Source: Thermococcus sp. MAR1 (GTDB lineage Archaea; Methanobacteriota_B; Thermococci; Thermococcales; Thermococcaceae). Taken from it: a stretch of 64,000 nt of DNA. Positions 1-8,791 of this stretch are shown in pieces. The translations under genes were made by a program, and so were the position numbers. Within the stretch, counting starts at the first letter, position 1; every line of letters starts with the position of its first letter. The notes under the pieces are model-generated. The model searched no databases. It saw only the letters and a program-made list of their open reading frames with translations, and was not told the DNA's origin. Location of the stretch: NCBI RefSeq assembly GCF_012027305.1, contig NZ_SNUF01000001.1:62001-126000 (forward strand), in the 5' to 3' direction.

Positions 1-579
1 GGAATGGACGGCTCGAAACTTTCCCGTTATCTCTCTGTCCTTGGGGAGCTGGAGATAGTCAGGAAAGAATACCCGGTGCTTCCTGGGGTTTCCAGGAAGA
101 GGAAGGGGGCGAGATACAGTCTATCGGACAACTACTTTGCCTTCTACTACTCCTTCGTCTATCCCTTCAAGGAGGAGATAGAGCTCGGCCTCCCCGATGT
201 CCCTCTTGAGAACTTCAGGAAAAAGTTTAACCTATACCTGGGGAGGGTTTACGAGAAGGTGGCCCTTCAGCACATCATGCTCATCAACAGAAATGGAAAG
301 CTCCCCTTCAGGTTCACCCGTATAGGGAGATGGTGGTGGAAGGGGGAAGAAGTCGACCTAGTAGCCTTGGACGAGAAAGAGAAAAAGGCCCTCCTTGTTG
401 AGGTCAAGTGGAGGAAACTGAGCCCCCGAGAGGTCTGGGGAATAAGAAAAGACCTGGAGAGGAAAGCCGCCCTGATGGGACTTGACGGATGGGAGGTTCA
501 TACTGGCATAGTTGCCAGGGAGTTCGTGGAACGGCCGGCTCCCCTGCTCTGGGACATTCATGATATCACCGGTGAATAA
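1..579 (+). CDS. Archaeal ATPase, C-terminal part (DUF234-type), truncated by window edge
   Basis: Only the C-terminal ~190 residues are inside the window and the frame is open to base 1, so the start and the Walker motifs lie outside. The visible part has a short winged-helix-like stretch (LSRYLSVLGELEIV) and then a restriction-endonuclease-like region with the motif VDLVALDEKEKKALLVEVKW, the usual D...E-x-K pattern of the nuclease-like domain that follows the AAA core in archaeal DUF234/DEXX-box ATPases. These proteins are very common in Thermococcales and their role is unknown; some are toxin-like or mobile. The 3' end overlaps the convergent GH4 gene by 14 bases. Confidence 0.8.
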   Translation, partial: GMDGSKLSRYLSVLGELEIVRKEYPVLPGVSRKRKGARYSLSDNYFAFYYSFVYPFKEEIELGLPDVPLENFRKKFNLYLGRVYEKVALQHIMLINRNGKLPFRFTRIGRWWWKGEEVDLVALDEKEKKALLVEVKWRKLSPREVWGIRKDLERKAALMGLDGWEVHTGIVAREFVERPAPLLWDIHDITGE

Positions 580-1873
580 ATCCCTTTATCTCTTCCACAT
601 CACCCTCAGTGAACTGTGGCATCATGTCGAGGTGAGCCCTCATCAGCTCGGCCATGGCCCTCAGCCCAGCCTCGGCGTCGTGGACGACCGGGTCGAGGAG
701 CACAGCTTTTATCACCTTCTCAACGTTTCCTTCTACCGCTGCCTCCGCCGATAACCGCTGTATCTCCGCCTGAACTCTGAGAGGGGCTAAAGCCTCCCGC
801 GGGAGCTCGACGCGGAGCGGCTTCACTCCCTTCGGCGAGACCTCCGCCGGAACCTCTACTATCGTGCCTTCAGGCAGGTCAATATAACTCCTGTTGGGGA
901 CGTTTATGGCCTCCTGGAGCTTTTCTCTGCCCTCAAGTCCCTCAACGACGTTCATGGCAACGTCTGGGAACTTGACGAATCGGTTGAAGGCGAACCTGGG
1001 GACGAGACCGCGGAGGAACAGCCTCAAAAGTCTCCTTACCTCATCCCCCTCCTTCCTGGTTCTCTCTATCCATTTAAGCCCCTTTTTCTCCTCCGGAATT
1101 AACGGCCAGGCGAAGCTCAGGTACTCCCCTATGTGGTTGTCGTCCGGCGAGGGGAAGAGGCCGTACGTCCGGTAGAGAAGCTGGCTCAAAGGCTCGAAGT
1201 CCGGCCTTTTCTTTAAGGCTTCGTCAAGCTGTGGATATGCGTCCTCGCCGTTAATGCGGAGCTCCTTTATCCAGGTGAAGTGGTTCAGGCCGCCGGCGAT
1301 GAGGCTTATCCCCCTCTCGTCGGCCTTCAGCAGGGGGGCCAGCATTTCCTTCCTCTCAAGGTAGCCCGTGCAGAGGCCGTAGACGTTTTTTAAGCTTGTA
1401 TAGTTCAGAACCGCGTAGGTCACCCTTGGCTCCGGGTTGGAGTAAATGAAGACCCGTGCGTCTCTGTTAACGTCCTCTACCCTTCTCGCTATTTCCAGAA
1501 CCAGCGGGACTACTCGTAGGGTATGGGCGAGTCCACCTAAACCACCGTTCTCCCCGAGAACCTGCCTGATGCCGTACCTATGGGGAATCTCGAAGTCCAG
1601 CCTCCAGCGTTCGTACCGCTCCTTCTCGACGGAGATGACCGCGTAGTCGACGCCGTAGTTTTCGAGTCCCTCGACGCTCTCAAGGGAAGTGACGGTGAAG
1701 CCTGCCTTGAAGGTCCTCTTTATCTTCTCCGCTAAGGCCGTTATTAACTTCCTCCGCTCGTCGTCAATCTCGATGAGGTATATCTCGGCGTTCTCCAGAA
1801 CCTCGCTCGTGGCTATCGTGTAGAGGCCCAGAGGGGTGAATATGCTTCCGGCTCCGATGAAGGCTACCCTCAT
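566..1873 (-). CDS. Glycoside hydrolase family 4 (NAD- and metal-dependent glycosidase)
   Basis: A 435-residue protein with an N-terminal Rossmann nucleotide-binding motif (GAGSIF, residues 7-12) and the GH4 features SNPEPR (~145-150), GLCTG (Cys168) and GLNHFTW (His198), which in the family ligate the catalytic divalent metal. GH4 enzymes hydrolyse glycosides, including phosphorylated and uronic ones, by a redox-elimination mechanism using NAD+. The exact sugar cannot be read from sequence. It is the last gene of a five-gene minus-strand operon (galK, GH57, MFS, PIG-L, GH4) and begins directly after the PIG-L stop codon. There is no PTS or obvious sugar phosphorylation other than GalK, so the substrate is probably an unphosphorylated intracellular glycoside. 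Length is normal for GH4. Confidence 0.85.
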   Translation of the reverse strand: MRVAFIGAGSIFTPLGLYTIATSEVLENAEIYLIEIDDERRKLITALAEKIKRTFKAGFTVTSLESVEGLENYGVDYAVISVEKERYERWRLDFEIPHRYGIRQVLGENGGLGGLAHTLRVVPLVLEIARRVEDVNRDARVFIYSNPEPRVTYAVLNYTSLKNVYGLCTGYLERKEMLAPLLKADERGISLIAGGLNHFTWIKELRINGEDAYPQLDEALKKRPDFEPLSQLLYRTYGLFPSPDDNHIGEYLSFAWPLIPEEKKGLKWIERTRKEGDEVRRLLRLFLRGLVPRFAFNRFVKFPDVAMNVVEGLEGREKLQEAINVPNRSYIDLPEGTIVEVPAEVSPKGVKPLRVELPREALAPLRVQAEIQRLSAEAAVEGNVEKVIKAVLLDPVVHDAEAGLRAMAELMRAHLDMMPQFTEGDVEEIKGFIHR

Positions 1874-2671
1874 TCACAGCACCCCCGCAAGCGGGTTTGC
1901 GTGGAAGAGAACCGTGGGGAGAATCTTCAGCCCCTCGCCGTATTTGAAGCCCGCTATCTCCCCGTAGAACCTGGCTATGCTCTTCACGAAGACCTCCCAC
2001 GAACTCCACTCGCTCCCGAACTGGCTCTTGTGGGCTTTCAAGGCCTTCAGCTTGAGCTTGAGGAAATCTCCTATGTCCTCAATGTAGTTTGGATTGTCCG
2101 TGTAGTAGAAGCCGAGTGACTTTACCTCCCAAGGCTCCCCCTCCCCGACGCTTGGAAGGGCGGAGAAGAAGGCCGCCTCCCCCGTTGAGAACCCCGCGTT
2201 CCTGTGGTCGGGATGGACATCGTAGGCCAGCCAGGGGTCGGGGGCGAGGACGAGGTGGGGCTTTTCCGAACGGATTATCCGCAGTATTTCATTCCTGAGG
2301 TTCTCGCTGTGGGGGAGCTTTGTATCAGGGTAATCGAGCCAGATGAGCTTTTTGACGCCTATTATCTCCGCCGCCTTCTCCTGCTCCTCTCTCCGGACTT
2401 CCTTCAGCTTCTCTGGCGGAATCTCCCTGCTTCCCGCCGAGCCGTCAGTCAGTGTGAGGTAGGTTATCTCCCTTCCCTCCCGCGAGAGCTTCGCCAGCGT
2501 TCCCCCAACGGCGAGCTCGCAGTCGTCAGGATGCGGCTGGACGCAGAGTATCCTTTCGACGCCCTCGAAGGGCCTTTCCACGTCGAAGCCCAGGGTTTCC
2601 TTCAAAAGCTCCCTGAACTCGCCGGGCGAAACCCCCCTGAGCTTAGCCCTGGCGAGGAGAAAAGGCTTCAA
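1874..2671 (-). CDS. PIG-L/LmbE-family deacetylase, diacetylchitobiose-deacetylase-like
   Basis: A 265-residue protein carrying the zinc-binding motif PHPDD near residue 46 and the second motif HPDH near residue 165, which together define PIG-L N-acetylglucosamine deacetylases. Size and sequence resemble the archaeal Dac enzymes of P. horikoshii and T. kodakarensis that remove the acetyl group from the non-reducing GlcNAc of diacetylchitobiose. No chitinase or glucosaminidase is nearby; instead the gene sits between an MFS carrier and a GH4 glycosidase in an operon headed by galactokinase, so an N-acetylgalactosamine-containing substrate is possible. The start overlaps the MFS stop by 4 bases (ATGA), showing translational coupling. 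The family call is firm, the substrate is inference. Confidence 0.85.
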   Translation of the reverse strand: MKPFLLARAKLRGVSPGEFRELLKETLGFDVERPFEGVERILCVQPHPDDCELAVGGTLAKLSREGREITYLTLTDGSAGSREIPPEKLKEVRREEQEKAAEIIGVKKLIWLDYPDTKLPHSENLRNEILRIIRSEKPHLVLAPDPWLAYDVHPDHRNAGFSTGEAAFFSALPSVGEGEPWEVKSLGFYYTDNPNYIEDIGDFLKLKLKALKAHKSQFGSEWSSWEVFVKSIARFYGEIAGFKYGEGLKILPTVLFHANPLAGVL

Positions 2672-4002
2672 GCTACATCACCCCCCAAAAGTTCCCAGGT
2701 ACGCTTCCTGAGTATCTCCCTGACCTCCTCCCGGTCCTTTGGATACTGATGCCTTATCCAGAACCACACGAGGGCGCAGAGCGTCCAGAAGAGCGAGCCT
2801 ATTATGAGTGTGTACTCGTAGGCCTGGGCGTTGGTGTAGCCCGCTTTTCTGAGCGCCTCAATTAGGAACCCGCCGAAGAGCGGGCCGAGGGCCTTTCCGA
2901 CGTTGTCTATGATGTTGAACACTCCAAAGACCGTCCCCCTGTCCTCGGGTAGGTTAACCTGGGAGATTATCGCCGTAACGTTCGGTCCCGCGAAGCTGAC
3001 GAGCTGGAGGAAGAGTATCGAGTAGACCGTCAGTGCGAGCCAGCCCTTGAGGGAGAGTTCCGGTGGGAGCGGGTAGACTATGACCCCAATCGCCGCTATC
3101 ATCCCGAGGAAGACTGCCATTCCCGTCACCAGCGCCCTGCCCCCGGGGCTTCTCCTCTCGAAGTAGTCTCCCACGTAGCCTCCGACGAGGGTTCCTACCA
3201 CGGTTGCTATTCCGAGGATCAGCAGAACGAAGGTTGCGGTTTCCTTTGCCATCCCCCTCGTCACTATGAGGAACGAGACGAGCCAGTACATCAGGACGCC
3301 CCAGGGGACGGTCCCGGCCAGGCCCTGGAGGAATATGAGGAGGTTCGTCTTCGTCCTGAAGGACTTTCTAACGGCCTCCCAGCTCAGCCGGTAGGTGTAC
3401 TCCACTCCCATCTCGATGAGCTTCCTGACCTCCTCCTCCCCGGCGCCCCTCTTGGGCTCCTCTGCTATAACGTAGAAGAGGGGCGCGAGAATGAAGTTTG
3501 GAACCGAGGCGAGGATGAAGGGGAGCCTCCAGCTCCCGATAAGGCCGGCCATTATCATGCCAAATAGGGTTCCGAAGCCGAAGGCGGTCTGTATGAAGGC
3601 GTAGCCCTTTCCGCGCTCCTCGCTTGGAAACATGTCCGCTATGAGGGAGTATCCTATCGGGATTATGGAGCCGACCCCAATCCCAGTGAAGAGCCTCATG
3701 AGGAGGAGCTCGTAGTAGCTGCTGACGAAGGCCGTCAGGAAGCAGGGTATCTCGCCGAGGAGAACGCCCACAACGAGGAGCTTCTTCCTCCCCTTGATGT
3801 CGGAGAGGAAACCCCAGACTATCGTTATTAGCGCGCTCGTTGCGACGAATATCGTCGAGACGAGCCCCATCTGGGTCTCGCTTATCCCGAACTCGGCCAT
3901 TATCTGCTGGTAGTTTGGCGGTAAAAGGTTCTGGTCGGCCATCAGGAAGGCCGCCATCAGGACGAGAAGGAGTATGGAGAGCTTATTCCTTAGGTTTCCC
4001 AT
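2668..4002 (-). CDS. MFS transporter (probable sugar/glycoside carrier)
   Basis: A 444-residue, strongly hydrophobic protein with about 12 predicted membrane segments and the major-facilitator motif A (GFLSDIKGRKK) in the loop between segments 2 and 3. Its start overlaps the end of the GH57 gene by 20 bases and its stop overlaps the PIG-L start, so it is co-transcribed with the glycosidases. By position it should import the di- or oligosaccharide handled by the GH57, PIG-L and GH4 enzymes. Thermococcales usually use ABC systems for oligosaccharides, so a secondary carrier in a glycosidase operon is notable. Substrate is inferred from context only. Confidence 0.85.
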   Translation of the reverse strand: MGNLRNKLSILLLVLMAAFLMADQNLLPPNYQQIMAEFGISETQMGLVSTIFVATSALITIVWGFLSDIKGRKKLLVVGVLLGEIPCFLTAFVSSYYELLLMRLFTGIGVGSIIPIGYSLIADMFPSEERGKGYAFIQTAFGFGTLFGMIMAGLIGSWRLPFILASVPNFILAPLFYVIAEEPKRGAGEEEVRKLIEMGVEYTYRLSWEAVRKSFRTKTNLLIFLQGLAGTVPWGVLMYWLVSFLIVTRGMAKETATFVLLILGIATVVGTLVGGYVGDYFERRSPGGRALVTGMAVFLGMIAAIGVIVYPLPPELSLKGWLALTVYSILFLQLVSFAGPNVTAIISQVNLPEDRGTVFGVFNIIDNVGKALGPLFGGFLIEALRKAGYTNAQAYEYTLIIGSLFWTLCALVWFWIRHQYPKDREEVREILRKRTWELLGGDVA

Positions 4003-5083
4003 CTACACCCCTCCAGGCTTCATAGATTGCCCTAAACGCGTCGAGCCTCCTCTCGGGCAGGGGCTCCCATCCCCTTGCATCGCTGTTCTCTGCGAGGAAT
4101 GCCTTTTCTCCCCTCAGATTCCGCGAAAGGAAGTTCAGCCTGGCGTTGCCGTCGTCGAGGCTCCATATTGCGAGGCTTTTGTCGGGAGTCCAGCTCGAAG
4201 TCCTCAGGTAGAGCCTCCTTCCGGAGTGGGGGAGCTCGCTCGGAAGCTTTACCTCCCTTCCCAGAGTATCAAAGACTTCGAGGAAAGAATCGGCGGTTAT
4301 CAGGTAGTCCGCCAATGGACGGTAGCCGAGGAACTCTATGTCGGTGCCGTAGAGGATGATGTCGTCGAGGTTTTCCAGCCACTTCGCGGCCTTTCTAGGG
4401 TTCATCAGCGGGAACCTTCCGGCACCGAGCATGACAACGGTGTTCACGTTCACCCATACCGGTATCGCCTCGATCTCCTTAACCGCTTTGAGGGTCACCT
4501 TGCCCGGAAAGACTAGTTCCAGCGACTTTTTCAGCTCCCTCAGGCCGAGGAGGTAGTTGACGTACCTGTTGCCCTCGCCCCGCTGGGCTTTAATGAGGTG
4601 GGGATAGAGGGGCTTCACGGGCTTTATCGCCCTGTTGAGGTGGCTGGAGAGGATGAGGGCTTCTCCGTCAACGAAGACTTCGCTATAGCCGTTGTCCCGG
4701 AGTATAGCCGGCAGGATCGGGTCGTAGGCCAGCTCCGGCGGGAAGAAGAGCTTTGGAGAGACTTCGAGGAGGCTCTCCTTTACTTCCCTGTCCTTTACTA
4801 CCTGGGCTTCAACCCTGTCGAGGCTCAAAAGCGGCAGTATCGCGTGGCTGTAGGCGGTCCCGGTTACCTCTACCAGCCCCGACTCGATTCCATCGCGTAT
4901 GAGCATCAACACGTTCTTCGGAAGGAGTTCGAGCGTGAAACCTGTGATGTTGAGGGCGAAGGGGATCTCCCTTTTGAGGAGCGCCGAGAGGACCGGCACG
5001 TAGGCCTTCTCGATGACCTTTCCTATCTCCCCCTTCGGTATCTCAGCGTACTGCAGGTTGCCGTGGAGGAGGAGAGCGATCAA
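3983..5083 (-). CDS. galA: GH57 alpha-galactosidase
   Basis: A 366-residue protein of glycoside hydrolase family 57, nearly the same length as the P. furiosus GH57 alpha-galactosidase (364 residues), which is also next to galactokinase. The N-terminal half shows GH57-type conserved regions: LHGN at residues 7-10, EVTGTAYSH around 72-80 and FPPELAYDP around 114-122. Glu117 falls exactly where the catalytic nucleophile of the P. furiosus enzyme is reported. It would release galactose for the kinase encoded one base upstream. There is no signal peptide, so it acts in the cytoplasm on imported alpha-galactosides. Family and position support the call strongly; activity is inferred. Confidence 0.85.
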   Translation of the reverse strand: MIALLLHGNLQYAEIPKGEIGKVIEKAYVPVLSALLKREIPFALNITGFTLELLPKNVLMLIRDGIESGLVEVTGTAYSHAILPLLSLDRVEAQVVKDREVKESLLEVSPKLFFPPELAYDPILPAILRDNGYSEVFVDGEALILSSHLNRAIKPVKPLYPHLIKAQRGEGNRYVNYLLGLRELKKSLELVFPGKVTLKAVKEIEAIPVWVNVNTVVMLGAGRFPLMNPRKAAKWLENLDDIILYGTDIEFLGYRPLADYLITADSFLEVFDTLGREVKLPSELPHSGRRLYLRTSSWTPDKSLAIWSLDDGNARLNFLSRNLRGEKAFLAENSDARGWEPLPERRLDAFRAIYEAWRGVDGKPKE

Positions 5084-5084
5084 C

Positions 5085-6182
<1,098 letters not shown>

Positions 6183-6195
6183 AGGGTAGCGAGTC

Positions 6196-6278
6196 TCAGG
6201 CGTTCGTGTATTGTTTTAGCAGGTTGTAGATGTGCTGTGCCGCGTCGGTGTAGAATTTTTGGGTTTCGTCCCTAAAGC
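6196..6278 (-). pseudogene. C-terminal fragment of a lost gene next to the ATPase
   Basis: The minus strand reads an uninterrupted, protein-like tail of about 27 residues (core DETQKFYTDAAQHIYNLL, ending KQYTNA-stop) that begins at the stop codon of the ATPase gene in another frame and has no start codon. Amphipathic helix composition and normal codon use suggest it is the end of a former gene truncated when the ATPase gene arrived or rearranged. It is too short to assign. It could also be chance, but the residue pattern is unlike random antisense translation. Confidence 0.4.
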
Positions 6279-7444
6279 CCGTACAAAAACTCCGGCACGT
6301 TCCTTCCCTCAAGGACGAGGACGTCCCTCGGATAGCCTCTCCTGGACAGCCCTGACTTCACCTCAACCTTCATGCCGCCAGCAATGGCGTCTATCTCGTA
6401 CCAGTCGGTTCTAAAGTAGAAGATCTCGCCGAATCTCCGGTAGAGGTGCTCCTGAACAACCCACTCGTAAAGAACCGCCCTACTTAGCTCCCTCCCGGTC
6501 CACTGGGCCACTGCCCTCGCCAGGAGGGGATCCCTGATTGCGAACTTCCTATCCTTTCTTGGGAGGATTCTTCCCCCAGCATCTATGAAGGGGATGGGGA
6601 GAAGGATGTGGAGTCCCTCGAAGAGCTCCAGGTATTCCCTAACGGTCGGGGCCGAGACGCCGGCTCTCTCCGCGAGCTTCCTGAGTGATACCGGATCTGG
6701 AGCCACATCCAGAATAGCGCCGATGACATCCCTCGCGGCGCTCGTGCTCTTTCCGAGTGCTCTAACATCTGCTTTTATAACCGACACGACCTCATTCGTT
6801 CTGAGCTTTCGATTGAGGTAGGCCAGGTAGCCACCGGTTTCAAGGTATCTCTCAAAGACTTCTTGGCCCTTCGAGGGAAAGAAATCCTCATGGAATAAGT
6901 TATAGTACCCTCGAAAGCTGAGCGGCATGACTTCAACGGTCTTCCCGTTGCCCTGCCTGCCCCCAAACGCCCCTATGTGCCTTTCTGCGGCTATGGTCAC
7001 CGAGCCAGTAATCGTTATCACGTCCAATTTCAGCTTTCTCCTGTCAACCAGGTACTTAACGGCTCTCCACCAATCAGGCACGAGCGTAACCTCGTCCAGA
7101 AAGATGTAGGAGGTTTTTATCCCCTTGCGCTCCTTGATTTTGATGTATTCGTTCACAACCTCAACGATTTCCCTGTAGTTCTCCAAAACCCCGCAGTCGA
7201 AGTAGAATAGGGCATAGGGATTTTCTTCCCTCCTTAAGAGTTCTCTTATGAGAAGTTTCATCCCCATGGTTTTGCCGACCCTTCTCGGCCCAATGACGAT
7301 GTTGAGGGAAAAAGGAACCAGAGATATTTTAGACGTCCACTTGGGCATAACCCTGTATTCAAGCTCTTCGAACTCTTCCCAGTCCGGGTCGGTCTCATGA
7401 AACCACCAGGGGTTTTGTTCCTCCATCATGCTCTCGGACATCAT
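6272..7444 (-). CDS. AAA ATPase with C-terminal DUF4143-like nuclease-fold domain
   Basis: A 390-residue archaeal AAA_14-type ATPase. The Walker A motif GPRRVGKT is at residues 52-59 and Walker B is SYIFLDE near residue 112. A winged-helix stretch (SLRKLAERAGVSAPTVREYL) follows near residue 255, and the C-terminal domain has the DUF4143 pattern WYEIDAIAGGMKVEVKSG (D...E-x-K). Members are widespread in Thermococcales, often as lineage-specific or mobile genes; function is unknown, with DNA or toxin-antitoxin roles suggested for relatives. The ATG at 7444 is about 30 bases from a TATA box, so the mRNA is probably leaderless. A palindrome separates the two (see regulatory entry). It is flanked on the 3' side by a gene fragment. 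Confidence 0.85.
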   Translation of the reverse strand: MMSESMMEEQNPWWFHETDPDWEEFEELEYRVMPKWTSKISLVPFSLNIVIGPRRVGKTMGMKLLIRELLRREENPYALFYFDCGVLENYREIVEVVNEYIKIKERKGIKTSYIFLDEVTLVPDWWRAVKYLVDRRKLKLDVITITGSVTIAAERHIGAFGGRQGNGKTVEVMPLSFRGYYNLFHEDFFPSKGQEVFERYLETGGYLAYLNRKLRTNEVVSVIKADVRALGKSTSAARDVIGAILDVAPDPVSLRKLAERAGVSAPTVREYLELFEGLHILLPIPFIDAGGRILPRKDRKFAIRDPLLARAVAQWTGRELSRAVLYEWVVQEHLYRRFGEIFYFRTDWYEIDAIAGGMKVEVKSGLSRRGYPRDVLVLEGRNVPEFLYGL

Positions 7445-7475
7445 GTAAAATAGTACTTTACAAGTATTTATAAAG
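7445..7475 (-). promoter_or_regulatory. Leaderless promoter with palindromic operator for the AAA ATPase gene
   Basis: The TATA box (minus strand CTTTATAAATA, 7465-7475) is followed by the near-perfect 17-base palindrome GTAAAATAGTACTTTAC (7445-7461), which ends directly before the ATG. A protein bound here would cover the transcription start, the classical arrangement for repression in archaea. The ATPase carries its own winged-helix segment, so autoregulation is possible but unproven. Confidence 0.55.
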
Positions 7476-7615
7476 ATTGCTAATCTAAAGTTTACATGTG
7501 CTCATAAACCATGGAAGGTCATTCTTGCATATGCCCCGAAAGCTATAGCTGGAAGAGCTCCATATAGGCCCCTCTAGAAGAAAAAAGAAGGGAGCTTTTC
7601 CTCTGGATGATGTGA

Positions 7616-7627
7616 GAAAAAGAAAAA
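7616..7627 (-). terminator. T-rich terminator after the proline dehydrogenase operon
   Basis: On the minus strand the beta-subunit stop codon is followed within 5 bases by a TTTTTCTTTTT tract, the oligo-T signal sufficient for archaeal intrinsic termination. No GC-rich stem precedes it. Confidence 0.5.
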
Positions 7628-7629
7628 CT

Positions 7630-8790
7630 TCAGCCCATCTGAATCGCCGTCGTTCTCAGTTCTCCCCTTTCGAAGCGGTACGGGTCATACCACTCGACTG
7701 GGAGGTCCGTTCTTCCCTTCGTCACAAGGTCTGCCATCATTTCGGCAACCGCCGGGGCCATCATGAAGCCGTGCCCGCTGAAGCCGGCCGCTATGTAGTA
7801 GTCGTCCAGCTCCTCTATCCTTCCTATGGCGGCGTTGCTGTCCGGGGTTTTGGCGTAGTAGCCGGCCCAGGTTCTCAGTATGAGCAGCTCCCTCAGTGCC
7901 GGGATGATTTTGGTGAAGTAATAACTTACTTCGCGGAGGAACTCGTAGGTCGGGTTGAGGTCATAGGTTGGCCCCAGCTCGTAGCCGACGCCGCCAACGA
8001 CACCGCCGTGGGCCGTCTGGGTGAGGTATGCGTGGCCGTACTTGAATGATATGACCATTGGGTTTATCGAGCCCTTCTTTATCGGTTGAGTGATGACAGC
8101 TTGGTGCTTGTAGGGCTCTATGGGTATCTGGGTCTTTATCCCGGCCATCGCGTTGATGAGCTTGGCCCATGCGTTGGTGGCGTTGATGACGGTGCCGGTC
8201 TTGATGATCCCCCTGTTCGTTTTCAGTCCCTTTATCTCGCCGTTCTCGATGATGAAGTCCTTGACCTCGGTGTACTCCACCAGTTTTGCCCCGAACTCCT
8301 CCGCGTGGAGGGCGAACTTCGCAGTCGAGTGGAACGGATCGGCTTTCCCGTCTGTCGGGTTCCAGGAGGCAGCTATGACCTCGCTGATGTCGAGGAGAGG
8401 GACTATCTCCTTCGCCTCCTCGGGTGTTATGAGCCTCGTCGGGACGCCGAAGCGGTTCTGTATCGCTATGTTGCGCTTGAACTCCTCGACCTCATCGTCG
8501 TCGTAGAGAAGGAAGAGGTAACCGGTCTGCTCGAAGGAGAAGCCGTATTCCTCGCTGTATTTCTTCCACAGCTCGACGGAGCGCTTCATAACCCTGACGT
8601 TCGCTTCATCGTTGAACTGCTGTCTTATGCCCGTTCCACAGCGGAAGGTGGAGCCGGAACCTATGAAGCGCTTCTCTATTACCGTGACCTCTTCCCCGCG
8701 TTTGGCTAATTCGTGAGCTATGGTGACTCCGATTATTCCTCCACCAATGATGACGATTTCACTCCTCTCGGGAAGTTCTTTGCTCGGCAT
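7630..8790 (-). CDS. Proline dehydrogenase beta subunit (FAD-dependent, catalytic)
   Basis: A 386-residue FAD-dependent amine oxidoreductase of the glycine-oxidase/sarcosine-oxidase-beta (DAO) superfamily. The Rossmann motif GGGIIGVTIAHELAKRG lies near residue 15, and the C-terminal FAD motif GFSGHGFMMAP near 340. It follows the alpha subunit by one base. This pairing matches the alpha4-beta4 L-proline dehydrogenase (PDH1) described from P. horikoshii and P. furiosus, in which beta oxidises L-proline to delta-1-pyrroline-5-carboxylate and passes electrons to alpha. A proline symporter gene lies just upstream, which supports proline as substrate over sarcosine or hydroxyproline. Confidence 0.85.
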   Translation of the reverse strand: MPSKELPERSEIVIIGGGIIGVTIAHELAKRGEEVTVIEKRFIGSGSTFRCGTGIRQQFNDEANVRVMKRSVELWKKYSEEYGFSFEQTGYLFLLYDDDEVEEFKRNIAIQNRFGVPTRLITPEEAKEIVPLLDISEVIAASWNPTDGKADPFHSTAKFALHAEEFGAKLVEYTEVKDFIIENGEIKGLKTNRGIIKTGTVINATNAWAKLINAMAGIKTQIPIEPYKHQAVITQPIKKGSINPMVISFKYGHAYLTQTAHGGVVGGVGYELGPTYDLNPTYEFLREVSYYFTKIIPALRELLILRTWAGYYAKTPDSNAAIGRIEELDDYYIAAGFSGHGFMMAPAVAEMMADLVTKGRTDLPVEWYDPYRFERGELRTTAIQMG

Positions 8791-8791
8791 T

